Positions 1 through 12,578 of a DNA stretch of 64,000 nucleotides are shown piece by piece. Every line of letters begins with the position of its first letter. The stretch's first letter is position 1. The translations under genes were made by a program, and so were the position numbers. The notes beneath the pieces are model-generated. The model was not told the DNA's origin, ran no database searches, and saw nothing but the letters and a program-made list of their open reading frames with translations. Origin of the DNA: Plantago elongata. Taxonomy: Eukaryota; Streptophyta; Magnoliopsida; Lamiales; Plantaginaceae. The stretch covers positions 36,774-100,773 of the forward strand of contig JAYMSP010000053.1 in assembly GCA_036897095.1 (NCBI GenBank), read 5' to 3'.

Positions 1-1072
<1,072 letters not shown>

Positions 1073-1467
1073 AGGCTTTTTTAGTTCCATATTATTTCAG
1101 TTAGCTACTCAGCAGATTCTCTTTTGTTCAATTAGGAATTAGGATCGTTCCTTGTTTTTTGATTTAAGTCTCTTGACAGTCTGGTTTCTTTTCTTGTATA
1201 TTCATCAATTCAACTTCAAAGACTTATAAACAGAAACATATTCAAGAAAAACTATACTAACACTTTGAAATACTCATCCCCACCATAAAAATAATCATTA
1301 GCTATTGTGCAAATTGAAAAGAAAAAAACCAGCTTAATCTTTTTCCTTATCGGCTAGTCTAGTAAAAAAGATGAAGAATTCACTTTCAAATATCTCTTGG
1401 TGCTACTTCATTCTCCATTTTCATCGCAATAGGTTTGGGTTGCACAAAATGTATAACCATCTTCAGT
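1073..1467. other. CDC48 3' flank
   Basis: AT-rich sequence between the CDC48 stop codon and the end of the syntaxin-81-like pseudogene. It probably contains the CDC48 3' UTR. I see no further coding potential and no clear oligo(A/T) tract that would mark the tail of the adjacent retrocopy. Confidence 0.5.
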
Positions 1468-2420
1468 TCAACTATACCAGTCGAGAAAAAGAACTGAAAA
1501 CGTAAGGACGAATAGAAAAGCGACATGATAGTCCTGCTGCCGCTATTCCTTTGAATGGCTTGCCTTGACTGATCATTACCAAGCTCTACATTCTTTGTAG
1601 CTTCAACTGCTTGATCATACAAACTCTCTATCTGTCTAGCCTGGTGCAAGACATGTGTAGACATAAGATGGTTGAGTGCAGACATCTCTACCATCCTGCT
1701 TTCTGTTTCTTGCACAGCATCTAACATGCTGGACAACTCAACCTGGAGAGCACGTGTATCATCGTCCAATAGCTGTTGCTGAAATCTCACTGCCTCTAGT
1801 TGAGCTTCATCAGAGTGCCTGACTTCAAAATTGTCTCTCTTTAGTAATTATATTCCCAGATGTAGAGCTATTCAGAACATCATTGATTGAAGTCCTCTTA
1901 GGTTTTCTTCTTGGTGCCACCCGGTTGATTGCATCTTGGAAACGCAAAGCTGTAAGCTGGTCAAACTGTGATGTCACTGTGTGAAGCTTTTCACTTAGTA
2001 TCAAAACCACTCCATGTTTGTGAGCTTTGGTATTTATGTATCTGCATTTATAATTTCACTCCTGCTGCCAAGCCATCCGCCCTTTGAACTTGCTTCTTCA
2101 TTTGTTATACTATCGTTGCCAACATCTATTTGCTCCTTGCATGCTTTTATGAACACAGTCACTTCATGCTCAATGCTGTCTCTTTCTTGCTTGGTGGTAC
2201 GGTGTAGATCTACATAGTCCTTTTTGTGCTCCACAAGGAACTGCTCCAAAGCTCCAATACTTTCAGTGCAGCTTTCGTGAAAGAGGTCCTTTCACGCTTT
2301 TTATGCATGATAAATGATGCCATAACAGCTGCTGTTTTCGACTCTGGTATATCCCAAATTCATTGCTGCTCTGCACGCTGCATCTTTGAGATCCTCGGTT
2401 CTATCTCTAACCTTTGCCAT
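1468..2420 (-). pseudogene. SYP81: Intronless, frame-broken copy of syntaxin-81 (SYP81/Ufe1-type SNARE)
   Basis: Qa-SNARE of the ER (yeast Ufe1 / animal syntaxin-18 family), acting in Golgi-to-ER retrograde fusion. Homology runs from an ATG at 2420 (MAKVRDRTEDLKDAA) to a family-typical C terminus, ...FLDWYS then stop, at 1468. The span is 953 nt, close to the roughly 930 nt expected for the whole protein, so no introns are present. The reading frame shifts at least five times, near 2335, 2265, 2020, 1810 and 1515. Blocks recognisable in successive frames include KDYVDLHR, LILSEKLHTVTSQFDQL, RRKPKR, the SNARE motif (QETESRMVEMSALNHLMSTHVL) and the final membrane anchor. Full length without introns plus scattered frameshifts indicates a processed pseudogene. 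I see no convincing poly(A) remnant or flanking duplication. Assembly errors are an unlikely alternative explanation. Confidence 0.85.
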
Positions 2421-3721
2421 CTTTTGGATATGGAACTCAAGGGGCAAAATTATCTTCTTTCCAATCAGAGAGGTGGCGATGCGGTGAAGATTGCAAAAAA
2501 TCAAGGTATAACATGAATATCTCTCCGAGACAGTAATAATGGAAATGGATCAAACTAATGACCCATCGGCACAGGGAAGAATATTCCTTCTACTTTGTAT
2601 AGATGCACTCTGACTTCAGTCTTTGTCATGGCTAATGAAGTACATCAAATTGCAGATGCAAAGCTACTAGATCCATTTTCGAACTGTATATCAGTTGTGC
2701 AGCAGAATGATGTTCTTTCTAAGCCGAATAAGATCAAATCAGAGATCGGTCGAGGAAAATTCCATAGTAAGCAAACAGGAAGTAATTATAAAACCTAGAA
2801 ATTCAATTCGCAAGTATGTTGTTACAAGTTGGTACAACTTACAAAGAGTCAAAAGGATATCATATAATACATCGAATTTTCTCCCAAATTCACTCCTCCA
2901 AACCCTAACCTCATACTGAGAAAGTGACAACAAATTGTATCCAGTAATACGGAAATGCAGCATAGGAGCTAGAATCATAAATCCTAATTGCAGTTGAACG
3001 TTGATAAGCATATTGGAAAAGCTATTCAAGAGAGAAAATGTCTTACCAGAGAAATCGGAAGGTTGAAAAACGACCATCTCTCTGAGGAAAACATGCGAAT
3101 GACCTATCGATCCATCTATTTCTCTTCTTCAACAGAGAAAGTATCTGCAAATATCGATCAATTGGGTCCAACTCTAAAATGTGGATTCAGTTTATAATGC
3201 TGATTGTTAGATTAAAAATTAGATTTTATTATTTAATCTTTATATTTGAGTATCTCAAGTTGATGAATAATAACTCAACTCGAATATTATAATGTAGAGT
3301 AGGGAAACGAACAACGAACATGAAAATTTGACGAAACTCAACTCGTGTTGAGTTTGTACAACTCAAGTTTAGAGCTAAACAATTGGGTTGGTAATATTTG
3401 TAAGTAAAAATGTGAGGTTGTATACAATATTTCATTAGTACTGTACTGTATATGTGTTTTTTCATCCTCATCGGCGACCTTTAATCTTAGCCGATACACA
3501 GGCAACACAAAGATTCCATCATTCTCACACAGTCAATCAGCATCTCAAAGAATTTACTAGAAGAAAACATTGGATATGGAATTCTTTTCTTTCTTACCAG
3601 AGGGGTTTTGTGCCCTGTAACATTTTGTGACATTACATACAAGTATCAATTCAAACTTGCTTATTTGATCACTTGTACAAGATAAATAAGAGATATCTAA
3701 GTACTTATTAACATTTCAGAG
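2421..3721. other. Spacer without a supported gene
   Basis: About 1.3 kb between the syntaxin-81 pseudogene and the next gene. The first 85 bases could be the retrocopied 5' UTR, since an open frame extends upstream of its ATG. The rest is AT-rich, with only short open frames that lack family resemblance or consistent splice sites. Confidence 0.4.
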
Positions 3722-5096
3722 TTATTGTAAATTTGGAGGCCTCAGAGTCACAGCACCACATTCTGATGGCAGAGCCGCCATTTCATTAGGCCAAGACATG
3801 ATATGGAGCTTGATGTTGTCTGTGTTCTCCATTGCTGTAAATAGTGTTTGCCTGATATCTGTATCGTCACAACAGTGGATTAAACCTTCTGTGTCGACAG
3901 TCGATGGCATTAGGCTTTTTCCTTGAAGCCTGGAAATCACCAGGCGATGCCCCGTTTCACTAGCTTGTTCGAGTAAATGCCCCAGACCAGCACGTTCAGC
4001 CGCTGTCCCCTTTGTAATAGAGTAAATTAACATGAATCCCTGCAAAGTTTCCATTTTATAAGCTTATGAACATCCAGATGATTTTATCTGTATACACAGG
4101 ATATGTTACCTCTTCATTTCGTTTAATGTCCATTCCGAACCTGGCTTCACCAGGTCCTGGGAAAAGTTCCAGCAGTATTTCTGAAACACCAGGTAGAAAC
4201 CAAAGTCTAATCCCATGTACGATGTTTATTGTCGTAGTACTGATACTTTGTTGCCTCGACCGTGTCACTTCTGTCCCCATTCCCTGGTTCGTCTGAAAGA
4301 TAGAATTTAATGACTTGACATAACAGTTCGAGCCAAGTTATTCAAGAAAATAAAATATCAGAGAGAATGTTGATACCGAAGTAATGATCTGTTCGGATTG
4401 GATGTTGACGAAAATAAGAGGAATCCCGGAAGAAACTGCTGCAGAAAACCAGGCCATGGCCCTGACTGTGGGAGCTTCAGGGCCACATTCTTTTGTAAGA
4501 GGCATGATTAAAATTGAGCTAACAACAGTAGACCGATTATCAGGCAGATACGTGCCTACTTTCCTCTTCCAGTCGTATTTGATTCCCTTCTTCTGAAATC
4601 CCCTGAAGTCCAAATTAACCACACTTCTGCTCTTTTCTGTTGGATCAATGAACAATTCTTAGGTTTCACATTTCTACTAACACTAGTTAGTTCAATTCAC
4701 ATAGCTAAGCTAGCACAGAAAGCTTCAATTACCTTGAAGCTCAAAGCACTCTTCAAAAGTCAAGTCAGCCAGAACAGCAACATGCCTCTCATCCGAGGCT
4801 GCTCTAACCGTAAACCTCTTCTGCAGCTTTGCATTTCTGTCAGGCACAACGCACACACGGAGCTTGATCGTGTTTTCTCCTCTTCTCACCTTCAACCACA
4901 CATACTCAGCCACCCGGTTTATTTTCCCAAGATGTAAGCTCAGTTCAGCCCTAGCTTTAGCAGATACAAATGACTCAGTTCCATCTTGAGCTATACCTTC
5001 GATGATGTCTCCTGGTAAAGGCATACTTTCATCCCACTCTTCTGGCGAGTCGTGCTTAACTTCTTTCACACCGACCACTGTCTGAACAGAACTCAT
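3722..5096 (-). CDS. Conserved plant protein of unknown function with a PDZ-like C terminus
   Basis: Four exons on the minus strand: 4733-5096, 4377-4636, 4110-4292 and 3722-4039. All introns are GT-AG and the frame closes to 374 aa. No signal peptide or membrane helix is visible. Exon 1 is acidic at its start (VKHDSPEEWDESMPLPGD) and then alternates beta-rich and basic segments. Exon 2 carries GTYLPDNRSTVVSSILIMPL and PEAPTVRAMAWFSAAVSSG. The last two exons read [35 protein letters not shown], split by an intron, and a PDZ-like carboxylate-loop pattern, ITKGTAAERAGL. I recognise the style of a conserved plant single-copy protein but cannot name its function. The ATG at 5096 was chosen because it gives a clean start. 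The frame stays open for about 18 further codons upstream (to a TAA), so an upstream exon could extend the N terminus. Confidence 0.75.
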
Positions 5097-5242
5097 ATTA
5101 TCTCTTATCTCGGTAACATTTCTACATAGGAAGTCGATGCACTTATACGGTTATACCCTGTAGAGGATAAGACAGTATATACCTTCACCGTTGATGTCTA
5201 AGAATTGAGTTTTAGTACTCAACGATTGGATAAATTTGAAGC

Positions 5243-5528
5243 TTAGGTTTTTCCAATGTTTTCCTTGACAAAGTAATTGTCTTTTCCGTTCTTCTTGTTC
5301 ACCCAGTCCTTAACTCTGCCAGCTGCCAATAACTGATTTTTCTGCAACATAGACATTGACATGAGTTTACAATAAATACCAGTTAACTAAAGCTACAAGT
5401 TTAAGAATTTCTATCTTTTGTGGTTTGTCGAATCTGCTCACAATCTCAAATTGTAGAACACTAGAACTTATCGGACGCAGATTGGTACTTGCTTTTTTGT
5501 CTACTTCCATAAGTTTTGTGTGCACATC
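5243..5528 (-). CDS. Unidentified two-exon coding stretch, possibly a small protein or a gene 3' end
   Basis: Two minus-strand blocks behave like exons: 5397-5528 (132 nt) and 5243-5341 (99 nt, ending in TAA). They are flanked by a canonical acceptor (TTGATTCAG), a donor (GTAGCT) and a second acceptor (TTGCAG), and both are in phase 0. The joined product contains RPISSSVLQFEIVSRFDK, then KIEILKL, then NQLLAAGRVKDWVNKK and ends KENIGKT. If translation starts at the Met inside the first block (5510) it is a complete 70-residue basic protein. Otherwise it is the C-terminal 76 residues of something larger, but no upstream exon fits before the RWP-RK gene end at 5853. I do not recognise the family. 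It could also be a relic. It lies between two genes on the same strand, so read-through transcription is possible. Confidence 0.4.
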
Positions 5529-5852
5529 CTGAATCAAGAAATCTGAAACCTTTCAGCAACATTGTATATGAGAATTCCTCAAGTGTGTAATTAATAAGAC
5601 AAATCTTCAATTAAATAGGCAAAACCACAAACTGAATTTTTATTTAAAAGGTTCTTTCATAACATTAGTATATACAGAATTACAAATCTATTCTAGGAAT
5701 TACAACCTCTTTCAGATAATTTACAGATTTCCCTCAGTAACTATCAGGTATCTATGACAAAAGGAAATGAACATATATACAATCATTGTCATATCCAATA
5801 CATGGTAGAAAAGATATGATTATTTTTTGTGACCAACAACAGGCATCAACAT

Positions 5853-7383
5853 TTATGAAGTATCTTCGACAGCTTGATTAGCAGACTCGTATATTTTGTT
5901 CATTTCTTGCTGAAGATCATCTATCTTCATCATAGCATACACCCGTCTCTCCTTATCAGGATTCGAGTTCAAGACACTTTGCTCCTTGGCTATGCCACTC
6001 TCACACTTTTTTATCTGCAATATGCTTGAGCAGAACAGAAATGGACTAAGTAATGTTATACACATACATAGATTAGATATCGAAAATGAAAACAAGTAAA
6101 CCCAATGTCGTACCGTTCTGTATGGCCATCTATCCAAGTTTCCAGCACGGCATATTTTCTTTAAAGCTGATGGACAAATTTGTAATCTCCGTGATGCTTC
6201 CTTTTCTGGCAGATGGAAGTAAGGAGCGAAATCTTTGAGGGACATCAACTTTGTTCTCTTTCTCTGCGTTAAGTCATCATTGAAACAGTCAGCATGGTAT
6301 AAGAATAAGGGAGTCAAACCCTGTATCAAGTGATCGTTCAAACCATCAAACTTATTAACCTGAAAAGCAAGATCGATTATTGACCCTCTATGTTGATTTC
6401 CCTGCTCTTGTGGACGTTTTCTATTGACAACTTGATTCATCTGCATACTGTCTTCTGCTGTAGAATATATAGACCAGATTTATCACAGTCTGCTCTCTAA
6501 ACTTGACATGATTGCAATAGATAAGGAATTTTTGTAAATCACTCTTATGAAAATACATTCCAAAAATAGAACTAACCCATTCCATTTTGAGGAGGAACCG
6601 AAGTTTCTGCAACTGGAGTAGCACCACCCTCAAGTCCAACGCACAAAGCATCGTAGAAATAAAAGTGAGGGTCTTGCCTCATGACAAGACCTTCTCTCTT
6701 TCGCTCATCGAAGTATTGTACTAAAAACTGTTTCACATTCTCCATGCTTACCTGCGACAAACTATATCAACAAGTTCAGAATAAACAGTAGCATTTCAAT
6801 TAAATAAAGCAAAGATAACAAGGCTACGAATATGTCCAAGCTTACTCAAACATATGGTACTCGCACTCTACTGAAGATGTATTACGCGGATATTTCTCTA
6901 CCACCGCATGATTGATTATGCCAACTCGTCCATGGATTTCAAGCTTTTGAACATGAATATCTTCATACATACGAGATTACAGAATATTGATCATAAAACT
7001 GTATGAATAATACATGAACAAATCACACTTTTGAAACAATTAATAAACAGACCATTGAAATGAACAATTTCGCGAAGCGTTTCGCAACAATAGCAGCCAT
7101 ACGGAACAGGTTGAATTGGCCAAGCATGAGTTTGAATAGGTACCCCAGTTGCAATATTTTGAGGAGGAACATTAGAATAATCAACCCCATCACCGCCATT
7201 TTCACCATTAAAACTTCCTGAGAAATCATTCTCCTGGTTCGCTTCTTCATTATCGGGACACACTTCATTATAGGCATCCATAATATCGTCAAGTCCCAAA
7301 TTCATATGATTTCCATCTATCAGGATTCCAAATTGATCAACAATTTCACTATCATGTTGAGTAATGGCAGTTTCTTCTGCCAT
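5853..7383 (-). CDS. RWP-RK domain transcription factor
   Basis: Six exons: 7053-7383, 6846-6960, 6577-6761, 6360-6457, 6114-6263 and 5853-6014. They join in frame to 346 aa. The N terminus is acidic (NHMNLGLDDIMDAYNEVCPDNEE), followed by a Cys-containing segment (GCYCCETLREIVHFN) and KLEIHGRVGIINHAVVEKYP. The RWP-RK DNA-binding domain occupies roughly residues 249-296: LMSLKDFAPYFHLP, EKEASRRLQICPSALKKICR, then DRWPYRT. A short helical tail (MKIDDLQQEMNKIYESANQ) ends the protein. RWP-RK factors regulate nitrogen responses (NLP class) or reproductive-cell identity (RKD class). Lacking a PB1 domain, this one resembles RKD-like or unclassified short members. The signature is RWPYRT followed by IKK across an intron rather than RWPxRK. 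The first donor (GTCTGT) is weak. Transcription is divergent from the omega-amidase gene. Confidence 0.85.
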
Positions 7384-8199
7384 TTTAAATTTGCTAGTGA
7401 TGAAATGATGGTGGTGGTGGAGGAGCGACGCTTGATGCCTACCAAGCGCCGCGTCGCTAAGAAGAGACTGGAATTGCCGATGAGTTGTTTCGAAAGGATT
7501 TTGGTCTTATAAAGGAGAAGAAGATATGAAAAGGCGGGAAGAAGGAGACGGTTAAAGACCGTTGAGAAAATTTAACAGACATTAAAATTGAAATTTTTAA
7601 ATATATTTCTTTTATTTAAAGTGATGTCATTTCTGATTCAAACCTTTTCAATTTTTCTCAAATAAACTGGCAAAACTATATATATATATATATATATTAG
7701 TATTGAAATTTTAAAAGTGATTTTCAATATAACTTATTTTGAAACTTATTATTTTATTACAAAAACCCAATAATATCAATTAAATCATATATAACTAATA
7801 ATCTATGGGATCTTTAAATATGATTTTATTGTGATCAAATTCATTTTGAAACGAATATAACACCAAAATGTGTGAAATTGATATTTCCTTCCGGAAAGTT
7901 TCAAGAGTCATATATAAAATAATTCAGCCGCATAATTAATATGTAACAATACACAATTTACAAATACAGTACACAATTTATATACAACGTCGCACAATTA
8001 GTACACATATTACACTCTTATAAAATTTTTGAGAACTCTTAAAAAAAGGTTTTTTTAATGTATTTTTGGACCTTTACGGTGTGACCAAAACTAGATGGAC
8101 TATTCTGCACATGAAGAAAACCATATACCCTTGATGCCAACTTTACAAATCACAATCACTACCAAAGAAGAAAATGACTGTAAACAGAAGTGGCAAGAA
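7384..8199. promoter_or_regulatory. Divergent intergenic region between RWP-RK gene and omega-amidase gene
   Basis: About 0.8 kb separates the two start codons, so this spacer must hold both promoters and 5' UTRs. It is strongly AT-rich and includes a (TA)n run at 7677-7697. No individual regulatory element could be assigned with confidence. Confidence 0.5.
7677..7697. repeat. (TA)n microsatellite
   Basis: Uninterrupted TA dinucleotide run in the divergent promoter region. Confidence 0.9.
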
Positions 8200-11100
8200 A
8201 TGAGAGCTGGAGTCATCTTCTTCACCTCAATTCGATCATCAGTTTCAGTACCCTCACTTTTTCAGTTCAATTCTCACCTTACCGGAAAAAATAGCTTCAC
8301 TCTTGATACGCTTAGCCTCAAGTCAACCCGTAGAACTACGAAATCATCAACCCTAACCTCAGCTTCACTTTTATCTATGGCTTCTGCTGAGCAAGCTCGC
8401 GTCCCTCCTGCTCTTCAATCGCCTGTTCCTCCCATTACTAAGGTGATTAAAAAGCTCTTGTATCTATACCAGTGTGATTATTGTGTTTCCTATTTGAGAA
8501 AAGCGTAATTTAGGTTAATGATTTGATCGTTTTGAACTGATGTTTGATCATTCCTGGTTTCCGATTTCTGGTGAATACTGTTTATTTGCTTATATATTTG
8601 TTCTGGGAAGGATATTAATTTGTTTGGGTTGTTGATGTTGTGTAGTATAAGATTGGATTGTGCCAGTTGAAAGTTACTGCTGACAAAGAAAGGAACATTT
8701 TGCACGCACGGACAGCGTTGGAGGAGGCTGCGGAAAAGGGAGCGAAGCTTGTCGTTTTACCTGTGAGCTTATTGTGTTTTTCTTTTTAATCTTTTGGCTG
8801 GGCTCTGAATGAATATGAGTTTCAATGGTTGTGGATACTTGCTGTATAAAATGGAAAATTGTAGTGGATTGCTTGGTAATTTGCATTGTTAGAACCTGAT
8901 TGTTAATATCTTCTGTCATTGTATGTAGTGGTACTTGCTATACAGATATTGTCACAATTAGAAGGCTAACGTGGTGTGCATCTGCATTTTCCACCAGGAA
9001 ATATGGAACAGTCCATATTCAAATGATAGCTTTCCAGTATACGCTGAGGATATTGATGCTGGTTTTGATGCATCCCCATCAACAGCCATGTTATCCGAAG
9101 TTGCTAAGCTTCTGAACATCACAATAGTTGGAGGTTCAATTCCAGAAAGAAGTGGTGATAAGCTGTACAATACCTGCTGTGTGTTTGGACCAGACGGGAA
9201 ACTTAAAGTCAAACATAGAAAGGTGACTCATCCTCTTTGGTGATACTTGGGATAAATGAAAAACTTTGTTGTACATTTCAGTTCAAAAGCTTTTGATTGC
9301 CTTTAGCATATACTACAACAACTTTCATCTCGTGGGCATGATTTTATTCAGCATATGTTTGCCATTCAGTTTTCGTAAGTGTTCCCCTGATTTAAAGATA
9401 ATTACGTTTTCAGAGGATAAACTTCTCACTCCAACATAATGTCTACTGCAGCACTGGTGCTTCTTGAGGACCATGACTGAATATATGCATAACTACCTGT
9501 AAATGTTGTCTGATGCTAATAATACATATCTATGAGACAAGAATATAAACTTTAAAGTTTTCAACATTATTGTGAAGCTTCTGTATCACTTATCATGATG
9601 GCACGATGCATTGAGAAATTTTACTTATTCGAGCTCATTTTGTAACAGATACACCTTTTTGATATTGACATTCCTGGAAAGATTACCTTCAAGGAGTCTA
9701 AGACCCTTACAGCTGGGGAGACTCCAACCATAGTTGACACGGGTACTCATTTATGCAGTTGTGGTCTTAATATGCATAACCTATGGTTTTTAGAGACTGC
9801 TACTCAGTAGCTTTGGCTGGACGACATTCAGTCTAAGACAACGAAACTAGTTTGGGTTAGAGGACATTCAGTTTTAAGATTGTGTCCATCTTTGCAATCA
9901 TTAAATTGTTCTTGTTTTGGACTATTCTATGGCTCTTGCAGGCATGGTGATGATGAACTGATCAAATATTTTAAACAGTCATTTTGTGATGGTTATGATT
10001 TGTAGTTCAATATAGCATATGATGTGCGTTAGACTGAGATATGCTGTTTTGATTATGTGCCTATTGAACTCATTTCACATACTGTATGATATAAATCACC
10101 TTAGTGAAACCCGATTTGGCATCCATTACATGATAAACCTCTAAATGCTTTGTCAGCTATTTCTCATTATATCAAAAGCATGGTCGTATTGTTAATACGG
10201 TAAAGTTGAAGAGTTTCATTTGAGATAAAGTGATAATAATCCAACATAGCAAGATACACTTTTAAGCTCAAGAACCAATCAGGATTCAGGAATGTGTGTC
10301 TGACAGTGCATGTAATATGTCATGTGCAGAGGTTGGCCGAATTGGAATTGGTATCTGCTACGACATTAGATTTCAGGAGCTGGCGATGCTATATGCCGCA
10401 AGAGGTTGGTCGTTACACAACTTCAACATTTTATTATTTTGATATTTGTTTTACTTATAACTTACTGAAGTTTTGGAGCTCTGCTTGCTTGTTTATGGAC
10501 ATTTTGTGGCTACTCAGGGTAATACACTATCATGACCAAAGCATTTGCTATCATGGTAACATCCCTGTGCTTGCAATGCAGCACTCATTGGAAAATAAGA
10601 TTTTGGTGTATTTTCTAATATTGTTTTAACAATGAAATTACCCATGGAGGAATTTACATTAATACTATGAACTAGGGAATGAAGAAATAATTTGTCTCAC
10701 TTAGAGGACTTGTATTACTGCTAAATCTTCTACCTGCCCCTGTTCTGAGATATTCTGCATTTTTTATTCAGGCACTAATGTTCTGAAAACCTTACACTAT
10801 TCTTTTGTTCTTGGAAGTCAGAAAGGTTCATAACTTCAACGCACATTGTACTTGTTTGTGATAGGATTTTCCGAGTTTTGATTTACTGAAATATCTCTAA
10901 TGGAATTCTTAGTAACTAAATACACTTTTGCTTGATGCCACGTGCTGGTGTAATTTCTCCTTACAACCTAATAAAATGATAAATATGAAGACAGCCTCCT
11001 TGAACCCGAACAGATCGTGCTACGAGTTTTAATTATTTTCTATGGCAACTTGTTCTGCATTTTTTATGCTTGCTTGCATGACAGTATTACTAAACTTTGT

Positions 11101-12578
11101 TGTCAAGGTGCTCACCTAATTTGCTATCCCGGTGCGTTCAACATGACTACTGGACCTTTACATTGGGAGTTACTGCAACGGGCGAGGTAATTCTGTTAAT
11201 TTCTATTGGACTTCTACTAAATTTGCTTCACTGTACTTGAGTTCCAGATCCATTATATCAAATAATCTTGACTTGCTATCGGAATGTATGCCCATGTCCA
11301 TGTGAGGTCAATGAATGAACTGAAATTTGTAAACTTATGTATGTGATCCAATGGTCTGTTTTAATTTTTATACATGTTTCAAAGGTTTTGAAATTCCAAA
11401 TGTCACTTGGTAAAGTCTTCATGTGATATCTTTAAAAATGGCTCTACACAAGAATCATCAGCACTTTCTGGGTTATGTAATTCCTAGTGCTTCTGAATTC
11501 TGATATGCAATACACATTCAATGAATGTGTGGGGGTTTTACCATTACACATAATGCAGCAGTTCATATTTTACTGTGTTTGATATTCTAAAGCCTTAGAC
11601 TACATATTGAGTTCTTTAGTTTTTTTTGAAACGGCTAAAGGGTGACTCGAACCCCACCTATTGGTTGGAGGTAAAGCGTCTTACCAACTGAGTTGCGCTT
11701 TGTTGTATATATTGAGTTCTTTAGTAGTTCTTTTAATTCATATTATCATATTCTTCAGCTCTTAATTAATAAAGTCGTTGGCACGGGTCCTATCCTTCGC
11801 TGATCTTATTTCTTCATTCTTTTACTGCAGGGCTGTGGATAATCAGGTATTCAGTTATAAATGGTTTCCATTTACACATCCTCATTTTTCGGTACTCTTG
11901 GGTTGGGGTTGACGAATGACGGGGGGTCAACTGGCCTTCGCTATTTGCATATCATGGTATTTTGGAAATATTAAACAGATGCCCTACTCCGTGCCTTTTC
12001 AACTGATACTTAGTTGGGGCATTGCCAAGTTCATCCTCCTGCCTTTCAGTTAATAAGAAATTGGGATGACTTTTTGAAGAATCATTAGATACTGCAATTC
12101 TTCCACTTGAGTATTATACGGACTTATTTTGACAATGTTTCTGTCAGTTGTATGTGGCAACTTGTTCACCTGCTCGAGATGCAGAAGCTGGATACGTCGC
12201 TTGGGGTCATTCCACACTCATTGGACCAGTAAGTTGAACGTTATATTAGTCCTTTTCTCAACCAGCATTTGACTTGCCACTGTGAACTTCTGAATGGTAA
12301 CATCACACCTCACAGTTTGGAGAAGTACTTGCAACTACTGAACATGATGAAGCAATAATCATATCAGAGATCGACTATTCACAAACCGAGTTGAGGAGGT
12401 GAAACATCTTTGTATTAGTATACATGTACATTGCCATATATGCAAATATGCCAGTTCACACAGCTATTACAATCTCATGACAAGCCTCTTCTTGTTCAGA
12501 ACAAATCTTCCTTTGGCGAGCCAAAGACGGGGCGATCTCTACCAGTTGGTTGATGTACAGAGATTGAATTCTCAATAA
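8200..12578 (+). CDS. Omega-amidase, chloroplastic (nitrilase superfamily)
   Basis: Ten exons: 8200-8442, 8646-8762, 8998-9222, 9649-9742, 10330-10404, 11108-11186, 11831-11846, 12148-12228, 12316-12398 and 12500-12578. They join to 363 aa. Omega-amidases hydrolyse alpha-ketoglutaramate and alpha-ketosuccinamate to the keto acid and ammonia. The carbon-nitrogen hydrolase triad is visible: Glu121 (LPEIWNSPY), Lys195 (VKHRKIHLFDID) and Cys236 ([12 protein letters not shown]). Further family blocks are [20 protein letters not shown] and CSPARD. The first 59 residues, before a second Met at 8377 (MASAEQ), are Ser/Thr-rich and basic, as in a plastid transit peptide, so alternative starts could give plastid and cytosolic forms. 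The frame is open further upstream to a Met at 8095, which I judged 5' UTR. Exon 7 is only 16 nt, yet the frame and protein are conserved across it. Confidence 0.95.
11604..11724 (-). mobile_element. Minimal tRNA-derived retroposon with target-site duplication
   Basis: An 89-bp insert (11620-11708) in omega-amidase intron 6 is bounded by two identical 16-bp copies of ATATTGAGTTCTTTAG at 11604-11619 and 11709-11724. On the minus strand it reads as a tRNA-like head with an A box (CAACTCAGTTGG, 11681-11693 region) and a B box (GGTTCGAGTCA, 11643-11653). It ends in nine A residues (T run at 11620-11628) directly against the duplication. This is the structure of a LINE-mobilised tRNA-type SINE or tRNA retropseudogene with essentially no body. 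Confidence 0.85.

Noticed and set aside
8095-8199. Upstream in-frame Met for the omega-amidase
   Set aside because: The extra 35 residues are acidic and polar, unlike a transit peptide, whereas the Met at 8200 opens directly into a Ser/Thr-rich presequence.
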